DNA from: Mycobacterium shigaense
GTDB taxonomy: Bacteria; Actinomycetota; Actinomycetes; Mycobacteriales; Mycobacteriaceae
DNA: 64,000 nucleotides
Assembly: GCF_002356315.1 (NCBI RefSeq)
Contig: NZ_AP018164.1
Location: forward strand, 3,410,001 to 3,474,000
Direction of reading: 5' to 3'
The position numbers and the translations under genes are program-made. Positions 55,465 to 63,961 of this stretch are shown here, one piece after another (positions within the stretch are counted from its first letter, which is position 1; each line of letters opens with the position of its first letter). Below the pieces are notes generated by a model. It did no database searches. It saw nothing but the letters and a program-made list of their open reading frames with translations, and was not told where the DNA came from.

Positions 55465-56610
55465 TCAGGGGACGGCGTGTGGGGTAACCAGGAACTTCTC
55501 TCCCGTCGCGCGTTTGACGTAGGCGTTGAACGCGTCGGGCTGCAGCATTCCGGCGAGTGAGACTTCCCGGGTGTAGCTGCTCGCGAACGTGGTGGTGAGT
55601 TCGGCGGCCACCCGGGCGCGCAGCCGTCCAAAGGTTTCGGCCCCTGCGTGCTGGATGAACGGGGTCAGCAGCCATCCGCCGACGCCCCACGCCATGCCGA
55701 AGTTCCTGGTGAGCACCGTCGGACCGGTGTCGAGCGAGCCGTAGATGTAGACCTGCTTGTGCACGCTCGATCCGTAGCGCGAGTATTCCGGCGCGGAGGC
55801 ACTGGCCGCCTTCTCCATCGCATTGAGAATTCGGCTGGCCAGGGTGCCACCGCCCGTGGCGTCGAAGGCAAGTGTCGCGGATGTCGCCGTCAGGGCCGCG
55901 ACGAGATCGGTCGCGAACGTGGGCGACTGCGAGTTGAGGACGTAGGTTGCGCCGAGCTTGCGCAGCAGCTCCTCTTGCTCCGGTTTGCGAATGATATTGA
56001 CCAGCGGGATGCCGTCTTTTTGGCAAAGCTTGACCAGCATCTGGCCGAGGTTCGATGCCGCGGCGGTGTGCACGAGGGCCGAATGCCCTTCGCGGCGCAT
56101 GGTTTCCGTCATCCCGAGTGCCGTCATCGGATTGACGAACGACGATGCCCCGTCCCGGGCGGTGGCACCGTCGGGCAGGACCAGGCATGCCGAGGCGTCG
56201 ATCGCCCGGTATTGCGAATACATCGCGCCGCCGGCGATCGCCACCGTCTTTCCGACGAGGGCCTGGGCCGCGTCGGACGAACCCGCGGCCACCACGGTGC
56301 CGGCACCCTCGTTGCCCACCGGAAGCGACTGGTCGAGCCGGGCGGACAGCGCTTTCAACGCCGCCTCGGTGATCGGGACGGTGACGACGGGCCGCTGCGG
56401 CGTCCCCGCGACCGTCGCGGTGCTCATGTCCGCGCTCGCGACGAGCAGGCCCAGATCCGACGGGTTGATCGGCGACGCCTCCACCCGGACCAGCACCTCA
56501 TTGGCGCCGGGGGCGGGAACGGGAACCTCGTGGAGCGAAAGTTCAAGCGTGCCATCGGAAGTCACCAAAGAGCGCAGCTGCAGCGCCGTGCCAGGTACGT
56601 CTGCGGTCAT
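55465..56610 (-). CDS. Zinc-free MDR-family (quinone-oxidoreductase-like) NAD(P)H oxidoreductase
   Basis: A 381-residue medium-chain dehydrogenase/reductase. It has SPINPSDLG, the substrate-domain GNEGAGTVVAAGS, and the Rossmann segment VHTAAASNLGQMLVKLCQKDGIPLVNIIRK with KLGATYVLNS. No structural or catalytic zinc cysteines are seen, so it resembles quinone oxidoreductase types. It ends ~13 bp from the tRNA-Cys 3' end (convergent). Its start lies 32 bp from the left end of the IS481-type element, so its original upstream region has been split. Confidence 0.78.
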   Translation of the reverse strand: MTADVPGTALQLRSLVTSDGTLELSLHEVPVPAPGANEVLVRVEASPINPSDLGLLVASADMSTATVAGTPQRPVVTVPITEAALKALSARLDQSLPVGNEGAGTVVAAGSSDAAQALVGKTVAIAGGAMYSQYRAIDASACLVLPDGATARDGASSFVNPMTALGMTETMRREGHSALVHTAAASNLGQMLVKLCQKDGIPLVNIIRKPEQEELLRKLGATYVLNSQSPTFATDLVAALTATSATLAFDATGGGTLASRILNAMEKAASASAPEYSRYGSSVHKQVYIYGSLDTGPTVLTRNFGMAWGVGGWLLTPFIQHAGAETFGRLRARVAAELTTTFASSYTREVSLAGMLQPDAFNAYVKRATGEKFLVTPHAVP

Positions 56611-56636
56611 GGGCGGTTCCTCGTTTCCTGTCGTGG

Positions 56637-56642
56637 CCTAGT
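56637..56642. repeat. Target-site duplication CCTAGT (left copy)
   Basis: CCTAGT directly abuts the left inverted repeat of the insertion sequence and recurs at 57760-57765 at its right end. A 6-bp NCTAGN duplication is characteristic of IS481-family insertion. Confidence 0.85.
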
Positions 56643-57759
56643 TGTGATGTCCAGGGAGGTTGTTTCTCCCGTTATCGGTGAGTCTGTGTGACAGGGAAGG
56701 CCTCCGGTTGTGAAGTGGAGCTGTCTAGGAACCGCTTCATCAACCAGGAGGCCTTCGTGTCCCACGCTAACGCTGCACTGACCCCGCGCGCTCGATTGAG
56801 GCTCGCCAGACTCGTCGTCGAGTCCGGTTGGACCTACGCGGCGGCGGCGAAGATGTTCATGGTCGCCCCGCGAACCGCCAAGAAGTGGGCCGATCGGTTC
56901 CGCGCCGAGGGGCCCGCCGGGATGGCCGACCGCAGCTCACGTCCGCACGTCAGCCCCACCAGGACCGCACCGGCGCTGATGCGCCGGATCGTGGATCTGC
57001 GATGGCGCAAGCGGCTCGGGCCGGTGCAGATCGGCGGGCGCTTGGGGGTGCCGGCCTCCACTGTGCACGCGGTACTGACCCGGTGCCGCATCAACCGGCT
57101 ATCCCACATCGACCGCGTCACCGGCGAACCGCTGCGCCGCTACGAACATCCCCATCCCGGCGCGTTGATCCACGTCGACGTCACCAAGTTCGCCAACATC
57201 CCCGACGGTGGCGGTCACAGATTCCTGAGTCGAGAACAAAGCAAACGCAACGCCATCGCCACCGGCCACCGCACCGGGGAACGCGGTGGCATCTCGACGA
57301 ATTACCGCCCGAAGATCGGAATCGCGTTCGTACACACCGTGATCGACGATCACTCTCGGATGGCTTACGCCGAGATCTGTACCGATGAGAAGGCCGCGAC
57401 GGCCGTCGCCGTGCTGCAGCGCGCAGTCGCGTGGTTCGCCGAGTGCGGGGTCGTCGTCGAACGGGTGCTCTCAGACAACGGATCGGCCTACCGATCCTTC
57501 GCGTGGCGTGACGCCTGTGCCGAGTTGCGCGTCACTCCGAAGCGGACCCGCCCGTACCGGCCGCAAACCAACGGAAAGATCGAGAGATTCCATCGCACCA
57601 TGGCCGACGGTTGGGCCTACGCCCGTCACTACCAGTCCACTAAAGAACGCGACACCGCTTTAGCGGGCTGGCTGCACTTCTACAATTTCCATCGAGCCCA
57701 CTCCGCCATCGCAGGCAAGCCACCAGTCACCAGACTGACCAACCTCCCTGGACATCACA
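56643..57759 (+). mobile_element. IS481-family insertion sequence, 1117 bp, apparently intact
   Basis: Bounded by perfect inverted repeats of 20 bp (TGTGATGTCCAGGGAGGTTG at 56643-56662; its complement at 57740-57759) and flanked by 6-bp direct repeats CCTAGT. It encodes one transposase whose DDE triad is complete. It sits between a YchJ-like gene and an MDR oxidoreductase on the opposite strand. Precise ends, an intact transposase and an uneroded target duplication indicate a recent insertion. Confidence 0.9.
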
Positions 57760-57764
57760 CCTAG
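56757..57764 (+). CDS. IS481-family transposase
   Basis: A 335-residue DDE transposase. N-terminal HTH (residues ~20-70, WTYAAAAKMFMVAPRTAKKW; GPVQIGGRLGVPASTVHAVL) and an integrase-type catalytic domain with Asp141 (HVDVTKFA), Asp240 (SDNGSAY) and Glu276 (NGKIERFHRT), a 35-residue D-to-E spacing. GTG 56757 follows AGGAGG. The frame runs through the right inverted repeat; its TAG stop lies in the target-site duplication, outside the element proper. Confidence 0.93.
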   Translation: MSHANAALTPRARLRLARLVVESGWTYAAAAKMFMVAPRTAKKWADRFRAEGPAGMADRSSRPHVSPTRTAPALMRRIVDLRWRKRLGPVQIGGRLGVPASTVHAVLTRCRINRLSHIDRVTGEPLRRYEHPHPGALIHVDVTKFANIPDGGGHRFLSREQSKRNAIATGHRTGERGGISTNYRPKIGIAFVHTVIDDHSRMAYAEICTDEKAATAVAVLQRAVAWFAECGVVVERVLSDNGSAYRSFAWRDACAELRVTPKRTRPYRPQTNGKIERFHRTMADGWAYARHYQSTKERDTALAGWLHFYNFHRAHSAIAGKPPVTRLTNLPGHHT

Positions 57765-57765
57765 T
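57760..57765. repeat. Target-site duplication CCTAGT (right copy)
   Basis: Matches the left copy at 56637-56642 exactly. Bases 57762-57764 of this copy are the TAG that stops the transposase frame. Confidence 0.85.
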
Positions 57766-57786
57766 CGGTGTCAACGCGAATAGCGG

Positions 57787-58179
57787 CTAGGAATCTTCCT
57801 GCTTGGCGGCGTCGAGGTAAAACCATCGGCCGGCGCGGCGTTCGAAACGACTGCGCTCATGCAGGCTGCCGGGGCGGCCCGCGGCCTCGAATCGGGCCGT
57901 GAATTCCACTTCCCCGAAGTCGTCGTCTGGGCCACCCGCGGCGGTGTCGATCACCGTCAGTCTGGTCCAGGTGACGCCCGGGTCGACAATCACGTCGTCC
58001 GGCCGGGTTCGCGGGTGCCAGGTTCGGAAGAGGTAGTCGGCCTCGCCGTGGGCGAACGCCGAATACCGTGACCGCATCAGTGCCTCGGCCGTTCGGGCCT
58101 GCGACTCACCTCGGTGCAGCGGCCCGCAACAGCTGCCATAGCTGTCGCCGCTGCCGCACGGGCACGGCGATTCGATCAC
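57787..58179 (-). CDS. YchJ-like SEC-C motif protein
   Basis: A 130-residue UPF0225/YchJ protein. The N-terminal SEC-C zinc motif CPCGSGDSYGSCCG is followed by TAEALMRSRYSAFAHGEADYLFRTWHP, the diagnostic YchJ segment, and an NTF2-like fold with GEVEFTARFEAAGRPGSLHERSRFERR. Length is typical. Role unknown, perhaps zinc- or ribosome-linked. On the same strand as the MDR gene beyond the insertion sequence, which now separates the two. Confidence 0.85.
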   Translation of the reverse strand: MIESPCPCGSGDSYGSCCGPLHRGESQARTAEALMRSRYSAFAHGEADYLFRTWHPRTRPDDVIVDPGVTWTRLTVIDTAAGGPDDDFGEVEFTARFEAAGRPGSLHERSRFERRAGRWFYLDAAKQEDS

Positions 58180-58238
58180 GGGAAGAGCCTGACAGACGCT
58201 GAGCCGGCCGGTTTCGGCGGCACTTTCACGGCGTCAGT

Positions 58239-59057
58239 TCACGCCCCGTCGACGTCGGCGCGTTCCTCCTGCAAGCGGTCCTTGCTGCGCAGCAGGCGCA
58301 GCAGTGTCACAAACAGCAGACCTCCGACCAGGTTGCCGATCACCGTGTAGGTGAACCAGCCGAGCCAGTTCAGATAACCGAACGGCGCGTGCCCGGATAA
58401 CAACGCACCGAAGATCAGCAGAGAATCCAGGATCGAGTGGAACAAGCGCAGCCCGGCAAGGAGAAACGCGACCGCAATGGCTGCGGCGATCTTGCCCGGC
58501 ACGGAATCCGTGCCGTGTTGCATCCGGGTCATCAGCGTGATCGCCATGCCGCCGAGCACTGCGAGTGCGACGGTCTGCGCCGACCAGGGCGCCGTGACGA
58601 AGTGGGCGGCCGACTCGATCGTCTGTGCGCGCAGCTCGGGAAAGCCGGTCATGATCAGCCACATGATCACCCAGCCGCCGACGAGATTGGCCGCCAGCGT
58701 GCCGCCCCAAAGCTTGAGCAGCTGAGCGAGGCTGGCTCGTTTGGCCGCCACGGTGGCGACGGGCACCAGGAAGCCCTCGGTGAACAACTCGCTGTGGCCG
58801 AGCAGCAAAGCCAAGAAGCCGATCGAGAAGGCCAAGCCGGCCAGCAGAGGCCGGTGGGTCGCGTCGAGGACAGACAAATAGGCCAGCACGCCCAAGGCGA
58901 CCTCGGTTCCCCCGAAAAAGCCGGTGACCAGCACGGCATGCCAGGCACGATGTAGGCGCTGGGTGCCTTCGCTGAGCATGCTGGCAAAGGCATCCTCGAG
59001 CTTGTCCTCGATAGGACTGCCGGATTCGCCGAGTTCGCGCAGGGTCGTCTTACTCAT
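58239..59057 (-). CDS. Formate/nitrite transporter (FNT) family channel
   Basis: A 272-residue membrane channel with six helices of the FNT fold: WHAVLVTGFFGGTEVALGVL, LLAGLAFSIGFLALLLGHSE, the re-entrant LFTEGFLVP signature, LAANLVGGWVIMWLIMTGF, HSILDSLLIFGAL and IGNLVGGLLFVTLLRLL. The typical pore His motif is near RLFHSILDS. ATG 59057 is chosen; a TTG at 59078 adds seven residues. Transports small monovalent anions such as formate, nitrite or hydrosulfide; the substrate here is not determined. Confidence 0.82.
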   Translation of the reverse strand: MSKTTLRELGESGSPIEDKLEDAFASMLSEGTQRLHRAWHAVLVTGFFGGTEVALGVLAYLSVLDATHRPLLAGLAFSIGFLALLLGHSELFTEGFLVPVATVAAKRASLAQLLKLWGGTLAANLVGGWVIMWLIMTGFPELRAQTIESAAHFVTAPWSAQTVALAVLGGMAITLMTRMQHGTDSVPGKIAAAIAVAFLLAGLRLFHSILDSLLIFGALLSGHAPFGYLNWLGWFTYTVIGNLVGGLLFVTLLRLLRSKDRLQEERADVDGA

Positions 59058-59137
59058 TTGGATGACAGGAGTACCCAATCCGGGAGCCAGCTACGACACC
59101 GTGCCCTGTGAGCCGCCCCACCAGCCTTTTGTCGACC

Positions 59138-60040
59138 TCAGCGGCGCCGCGGAGTGCGGTGCGCCGCTTGCACATCGGCGTTTGCGAGGGCCTGCGCTTC
59201 GGCGGCCAGCGTCGAGGCCCGGTTGGCGTCGGCGATGGCTCGGTAGGGGTCACTCGATTGCGCGCTGTGGGCCTGTGCCGCATACCGTTTCGCCTCGTCG
59301 AGCTGGGTGCGCGTCTGCGCGCCGATGCTCTGGCGATGCTTGGCTATGTAGTTGGAGATCTGGCTGAGCCTGGCCTCCGCGATGGACAACGCCGGGCCCA
59401 GGGAGTCGACGCGCTGCCCATCGTGGGGGCTGACGTGCAGCGCGGCGCGCCTGCGGCGGCGCGCACGAAGGAGCAGCAGAACCAGGACGACGACGACCAC
59501 GACGGCAACGACGCCGATCACGATCGGCAGCCAGTTGCGCTTTGGCTTGCTTGCTGGTGCACTTTGGCCGTCTGGCTTGTTCAGCCCGTCGGCCGCGGCG
59601 ATCGCAGCGCCGCTCCAGTCTCTTGAGTTGATTGCCGGTTCGATCTTGTTGCTTTGCAAGCTGTTTAGCTCGTTAGCGGTGAGGGGACCCTGCGCCTTCG
59701 GCGGCACGCTGAAGGCGTACTTTTTGGTGTTCGTGGCCACGGCGAGCAGGACGTCGTCGTCGCCCATCCCGCTGGCGTCACGGGCTTGCTTGGCCCAGTT
59801 GTCGGGTTGGAACCTGTTGAAGTTGTCGACATAGACGACCCACAGTTGCACGTGCCTGCTGCTGAAGAGCCGGTCGATCGCCGAGCCGATCGCCGCCTTG
59901 TCGGAACTCGTCAACACCGCGCTGTCGTCGGTGAGGTGATCCAAGAGCTTGGACGGTGGCTGCGCGCCGACGGGGGGCGCCAGCAGCAACGCGGCCGTCA
60001 GGATCGTCAGGGCTATGTGAGCCAGGCGAGCAATTCGCAT
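59138..60040 (-). CDS. TPM-domain (YgcG/Psb32-like) exported membrane protein
   Basis: A 300-residue protein: signal peptide (LAHIALTILTAALLLAPP, cleavage near VGA), a TPM domain (~30-150) with LTSSDKAAIGSAIDRLFSSRHVQLWVVYVDNF and DDDVLLAVATNTKKYAF, a linker, one TM helix at ~170-195 (rich in Val/Leu), then an Ala-rich coiled segment (SIAEARLSQISNYIAKHRQ; LDEAKRYAAQAHSAQ) ending with a basic tail. TPM domains occur in proteins linked to membrane protein repair or phosphatase activity. Role unknown here. Confidence 0.78.
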   Translation of the reverse strand: MRIARLAHIALTILTAALLLAPPVGAQPPSKLLDHLTDDSAVLTSSDKAAIGSAIDRLFSSRHVQLWVVYVDNFNRFQPDNWAKQARDASGMGDDDVLLAVATNTKKYAFSVPPKAQGPLTANELNSLQSNKIEPAINSRDWSGAAIAAADGLNKPDGQSAPASKPKRNWLPIVIGVVAVVVVVVLVLLLLRARRRRRAALHVSPHDGQRVDSLGPALSIAEARLSQISNYIAKHRQSIGAQTRTQLDEAKRYAAQAHSAQSSDPYRAIADANRASTLAAEAQALANADVQAAHRTPRRR

Positions 60041-60064
60041 AGGGGCAATCTAGCCCGCCGGCCG

Positions 60065-60607
60065 CTAGGTGTGGGCTTTCCAGCCGGCGAGCGGCGTGGG
60101 CGCCGCCGGAGCGTTGGGGTCGCTGAACTCGATGTAGACGTCGCCCTGCTTGACGTTGCTGTCGTAGGCGATGAAGCCGTGAGCGGTCTGACCGTTCGTG
60201 ACGGCGCCCGCGCGCAGGGGCGGTGTCTTGTTGATCGCCTGGTAATCGACCAGGAATGATCCGCCCTGGATGTCGCGGTACGGGTCTTGCTTCCACGGGG
60301 TCGAGGCGGCGGTCACCGAGGCCGAGCTGAAGCTGAACGGAGTGTCGGACTTGCCGACGATGGTGAGCTCGACGACGTTGCAGCCCCCGCCGGCGGAACA
60401 GCCCGACGAGACCCAGGTCGCGTTGTTGAGCGTGACGTCGGCGGTCGCGATGCTGTACTCCGTGACGTGGATGGTGGTCCCGGATTTGCCGGTCGGGAAC
60501 GGTGACTGCTGGGTCGTCGGGTCGGCGTTGCCGTGGGGCGCCGTTGCTCCGGCGGTAATCGCCAGCAACGCCGCAAGAGCTGCGCTGACAGGAGACGATA
60601 TGGCCAC
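60065..60607 (-). CDS. Exported MPT63/DUF4352-like protein
   Basis: A 180-residue secreted protein. The signal peptide (SPVSAALAALLAITAGATA) is followed by a beta-sandwich-like domain: TIHVTEYSIATADVTLNNA, a disulfide candidate GCSAGGGCNVV, ELTIVGKSDTPFSFSSASV and TAHGFIAYDSNVKQGDVYIEF. The layout resembles immunoglobulin-like exported antigens such as MPT63. GTG 60607 places the signal peptide at the N-terminus; a longer frame runs antisense through the kinase gene. Same strand as the TPM protein, 25 bp upstream. Confidence 0.65.
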   Translation of the reverse strand: MAISSPVSAALAALLAITAGATAPHGNADPTTQQSPFPTGKSGTTIHVTEYSIATADVTLNNATWVSSGCSAGGGCNVVELTIVGKSDTPFSFSSASVTAASTPWKQDPYRDIQGGSFLVDYQAINKTPPLRAGAVTNGQTAHGFIAYDSNVKQGDVYIEFSDPNAPAAPTPLAGWKAHT

Positions 60608-60679
60608 TTGCCGACGATAGCGCGCCTTCGGCCAGGCCACGGTTATGATTCCGCCATCGCGATACGACGGGAGCCCCCC

Positions 60680-61948
60680 ATGCCCAGAGATCATCAGCGT
60701 GCGGACGACCTGCGGGCGCACCAGGTCGAGCCGGACCTTGGGCGACCGGTGTGGTTGGGCACTGTGCTGCAGTTCGGGTTGCGCGTGGTGTTGATCGTCT
60801 TCATCGTTGCGACGTTGCTGTTCGAGCCGCCGACCCGGCACCACATGATCTGCCTGGACGTCGTGGCGGTGTACGCGATCGCCATCGGATGTTGGAGTGT
60901 GTGGGCGTTGCGCAGCGGGGCGCGAACGTCGATCTCCACCAGGACGATGGTGACCCTGCTGGTGTTGACCGCCGACGTCACCGTGGTTTCCGTGCTGTCG
61001 GTACTCACCGGCGCAACGTCGCCGCAAGCCTGGACGTCGGATGTGATGAGGACTGGTTTCTTCCTGATCCCGTTGATCGCGGCGGCGCAGCTCGATCCCA
61101 TCATCAGTGTGGCGGTGGCAATTCCCACCATCTCCGTGTTCACGCTGACATGCTGGATCACCAGGTCATCCAACGGGGAGCCCTGGTCGTCGATTCTGTT
61201 GAGCTCGTTCGTGTTGGCCGGGCTGGCCGGCGGGTCCGTCGCGCTGTCCCTCATTCAACGGTCCAGGGTAGAGATGATCACGGACTTGGCGCGGCAACGC
61301 CGCGAGCTGTTGGAGGAGCTACTGGGAGTGGAAAGGCGTGAGCGGCAGGCGATCTCGGAACGCCTGCACGACGGCGCCCTGCAATATGTGTTGGTTGCGC
61401 GCCAGGACATCGAGGAGGTTCGCGACGGCTCGGCCGATGCCGCCGACCGCGTGGCCACGGCGCTCGCCGAGTGTTCGGGCCTGCTGCGCGATGTGGTCCG
61501 CGAACTGCATCCCGACGTGCTGGCACGGATGGGATTGAAGTCGGCGATCTACGCCCTCACGCAAAGCCTCGGTTCCCGTGCGGGGCTCACCGTCGACTTC
61601 GACGCGGATAGCTGGCCCGACGGGCTGCGCACCGAGACCGATGACGTGCTGTACGGTGCCGCGCGAGAGGCGTTGACGAATGTCGTCAAACATGCTCGTG
61701 CCCACCATGTTCGGATCGAGTTGGACTGCTCCGATGGGCTGGCCTCGCTGCGGGTCGCCGACGACGGGGTGGGAATCTCCCCCGCGACTATCGCGCGAAA
61801 GGCCGACGAGGGTCACATCGGCATGGCGTCGATGCGAGCCAAGGTGCTCGCCTCCGGTGGCCAGTTCGACGTCCGATCGGCGTCCCCGGGTACCGAGCTA
61901 GCCATCTCCATACCGCTACGACCGACACGCCATCTCGTCGCGGCTTAG
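60680..61948 (+). CDS. NarL-type sensor histidine kinase (HisKA_3), orphan
   Basis: A 422-residue kinase. Six hydrophobic helices (~27-195) form the input region, followed by a HisKA_3 dimerisation helix with phospho-acceptor His230 (ERLHDGALQYVL) and a HATPase_c (NVVKHARAHHV; RVADDGVGI; GHIGMASMRAKV). Such kinases normally pair with a LuxR-type regulator, but none lies nearby. ATG 60680 is selected over a long upstream extension. Divergent from the exported protein at 60607. Confidence 0.88.
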   Translation: MPRDHQRADDLRAHQVEPDLGRPVWLGTVLQFGLRVVLIVFIVATLLFEPPTRHHMICLDVVAVYAIAIGCWSVWALRSGARTSISTRTMVTLLVLTADVTVVSVLSVLTGATSPQAWTSDVMRTGFFLIPLIAAAQLDPIISVAVAIPTISVFTLTCWITRSSNGEPWSSILLSSFVLAGLAGGSVALSLIQRSRVEMITDLARQRRELLEELLGVERRERQAISERLHDGALQYVLVARQDIEEVRDGSADAADRVATALAECSGLLRDVVRELHPDVLARMGLKSAIYALTQSLGSRAGLTVDFDADSWPDGLRTETDDVLYGAAREALTNVVKHARAHHVRIELDCSDGLASLRVADDGVGISPATIARKADEGHIGMASMRAKVLASGGQFDVRSASPGTELAISIPLRPTRHLVAA

Positions 61949-61984
61949 GCGGTCCCGGTCGGTGCGCCGGTCCTCGGCCTCAAA

Positions 61985-63235
61985 TCACCTCAGTGAGTAG
62001 CGGATCGGCAGGTGCTTGAGTCCACCGACGAAGGTGGTTGCCATCAGTTCCGGCTCGCCGGCCAGCTCGATTGACTTGATCCGCGGCACGAGTTCGGAGA
62101 AGAAGCTGTTCATCTCCATCCGGGCCAGCGCGGCGCCCAGACAGAAGTGCACGCCGTACCCGAACGACAGGTGCTTGTTGGGATCCCGGCCGACGTCGAA
62201 GCGGAACGGGTCATAGAACACGTCCTCGTCGCGGTTGGCCGACACATAGGACAGCAGCACGGCTTCGCCCTTGGCGATCGGGACGCCGCGGACTTCCGTG
62301 TCCGCCTGCGCGGTGCGCATGAATTCCTTGACCGGCACCACGCAGCGGATCATCTCCTCGACGGCGGTGCCCATCAAGCCGGGGTCCTTCTGCAGCCGGG
62401 CCAGCTCGCCGGGGTTCTGCAGCAATGAAAGTAGACCGCCGGCGATGCCCGCGCTGGTGGTGTCGTGGCCCGCACTGGCCACGATCACGTAATACGAGGC
62501 CGTGTCCATATCCGACAGCGGTTCGCCGTCGATCTTGGCGTTGGCGATCGCCGACGCGAGGTCCTCGGTCGGGTGCTCGCGGCGCGAGGCCGTCAGTGCG
62601 GCGAAGTAGTTGAAGAAGTCCAGCAACACGGCGAGCATGTCCTCGACGTCGCCGCCGCGCTGGAACTCGGTGTCGTCGCCGCCGAACATCTCCTGGGTCA
62701 GCTTGAGCATGCGCGGGAAGTCCGACTCCGGCAGCCCCAGTAGCGACAGGATCACATAGAGCGGGTAGTTGACCGCGACCTCTTGGACGAAGTCGCACTC
62801 GGGGCCCTTCGCGACCATCTTGTCGACGTAGATCTTGGCCAGTTCGTCGACACGAATCTTCAAGTCCCGCATGGCTTTCGGCCGGAACCAATCTGCGCCG
62901 ATCTTGCGCATGTCGCGGTGGTGCGGGTCGTCCATGTGGATCAGCGTGCGCAGGCCGATGCCGGCCTCCATCTGTGCGCGCAGCACGTCCTCGCCGTCGG
63001 AGACCATCAACAGCGGGCGGGGATCGTTGGTGAAGAGGTCGTTCTGCCGCTCGATGTCCATCACGTCGGCGTGCTTGGTGACCGCCCAGAATGGCTTGTA
63101 ACCTGCCACGTCGACCCAGGACACCGGGGCGTGGGCGCGCAGGTGCGCCAGCGCGTCGTGCAGCCTCTTCTCGTCGGTATAGGCCTGCGGGTCGGCCAGA
63201 ACCTGCGCGGCCTCGTCGATGATCCGGGCACTCAT
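61985..63235 (-). CDS. Cytochrome P450
   Basis: A 416-residue P450. The I-helix oxygen motif is AGHDTTSAG, the K-helix E-x-x-R is EEMIR, the PxRF-like strand is DPFRFDVGRDPN and the heme-binding loop FGYGVHFCLG provides Cys365. The opening (DEAAQVLADPQAYTDEKRLH) recalls bacterial class I P450s active on sterols or long-chain substrates such as CYP125/142 relatives, though the subfamily is not certain. ATG 63235 lies behind GAGGAG. Divergent from a TetR regulator across an operator palindrome. Confidence 0.9.
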   Translation of the reverse strand: MSARIIDEAAQVLADPQAYTDEKRLHDALAHLRAHAPVSWVDVAGYKPFWAVTKHADVMDIERQNDLFTNDPRPLLMVSDGEDVLRAQMEAGIGLRTLIHMDDPHHRDMRKIGADWFRPKAMRDLKIRVDELAKIYVDKMVAKGPECDFVQEVAVNYPLYVILSLLGLPESDFPRMLKLTQEMFGGDDTEFQRGGDVEDMLAVLLDFFNYFAALTASRREHPTEDLASAIANAKIDGEPLSDMDTASYYVIVASAGHDTTSAGIAGGLLSLLQNPGELARLQKDPGLMGTAVEEMIRCVVPVKEFMRTAQADTEVRGVPIAKGEAVLLSYVSANRDEDVFYDPFRFDVGRDPNKHLSFGYGVHFCLGAALARMEMNSFFSELVPRIKSIELAGEPELMATTFVGGLKHLPIRYSLR

Positions 63236-63291
63236 TTGCCGCTCCTCACGTGCGGGTGGAATTGCAGGGTGTCTCTTCGTCTCCGTGGGAG

Positions 63292-63319
63292 TAATCTGGA
63301 ACACAGTCGTTCCAGATTA
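63292..63319. promoter_or_regulatory. 28-bp operator palindrome TAATCTGGAAC-6 nt-GTTCCAGATTA
   Basis: Perfect 11-bp arms around ACAGTC, centred in the 117 bp between the P450 and TetR genes. Long symmetric sites between divergent TetR and target genes are the classic TetR arrangement, so both genes are likely controlled by the TetR protein (inference). Confidence 0.7.
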
Positions 63320-63352
63320 TGCCTCACGCAATCGATGGGTCAAGATGTCGTC

Positions 63353-63961
63353 ATGAGTGTTGCGGGCCGAAGCTACGGCGGCCTTAGCGCCCTTGAGCGT
63401 TCGCAGAGTCGGCGCGAACGACTACTGGCCGCCGCCCGCGATCTCATCGCCGAAGGCGGCGTCGCGCCGCTCACCGTCGATCTGGTGTGCCAGCGGGCGA
63501 ACCTGAGCAAGAAATACTTTTACAGCGAGTTCGCCACGAAAGACGATCTGCTCGATGCCGGCGCCGAGGACCTGTTCACTCGGCTGTTGGCGGCGATGGA
63601 CGAAGTGTTGGCGACCGTGGCACTCAGAGACAGGATCAATGCGACATTGCGCGCTGTCGTGCACATGCTCGCATCCAGTCCTGCTGACGCGCGTCTTTAC
63701 CTGGAATCGCCGGGCTTCCCACGGCTTCGCGATCGCCAACAACGTGCGGTGCGCGAGTTCACCGAGCAAATGGTCGCCCACGGCGTGCCGTTCACCGGAG
63801 GGCCAAAGCCGTCCATCGACCGGGTACTCGCGACGAGGGCGCTGGTCGCGGGAACAACCGAGCTCATCATCGGCTGGCTGCACGGTGACATCGACACTGA
63901 CGAGGACACACTCGTCGCCACCCTCACCGCCACCGCACTTGGAGCAGCGACCACGATTTGA
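63353..63961 (+). CDS. TetR-family regulator
   Basis: A 202-residue TetR protein. HTH at ~35-58: VAPLTVDLVCQRANLSKKYFY, followed by SEFATKDDLLDAGAEDLF. The C-terminal ligand domain (~70-195) includes RINATLRAVVHMLASSPADARLYLE and LVAGTTELIIGWLHG. ATG 63353 or in-frame ATG 63335 (six residues more) may be used. It likely represses the divergent P450 through the palindrome at 63292-63319. The final 39 bp of the window show no gene. Confidence 0.88.
   Translation: MSVAGRSYGGLSALERSQSRRERLLAAARDLIAEGGVAPLTVDLVCQRANLSKKYFYSEFATKDDLLDAGAEDLFTRLLAAMDEVLATVALRDRINATLRAVVHMLASSPADARLYLESPGFPRLRDRQQRAVREFTEQMVAHGVPFTGGPKPSIDRVLATRALVAGTTELIIGWLHGDIDTDEDTLVATLTATALGAATTI

Noticed and set aside
55465..55520. 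Possible integration site (att) at the tRNA-Cys 3' end.
   Set aside because: No duplicated tRNA 3' end, integrase gene or island-like composition is seen in the window.
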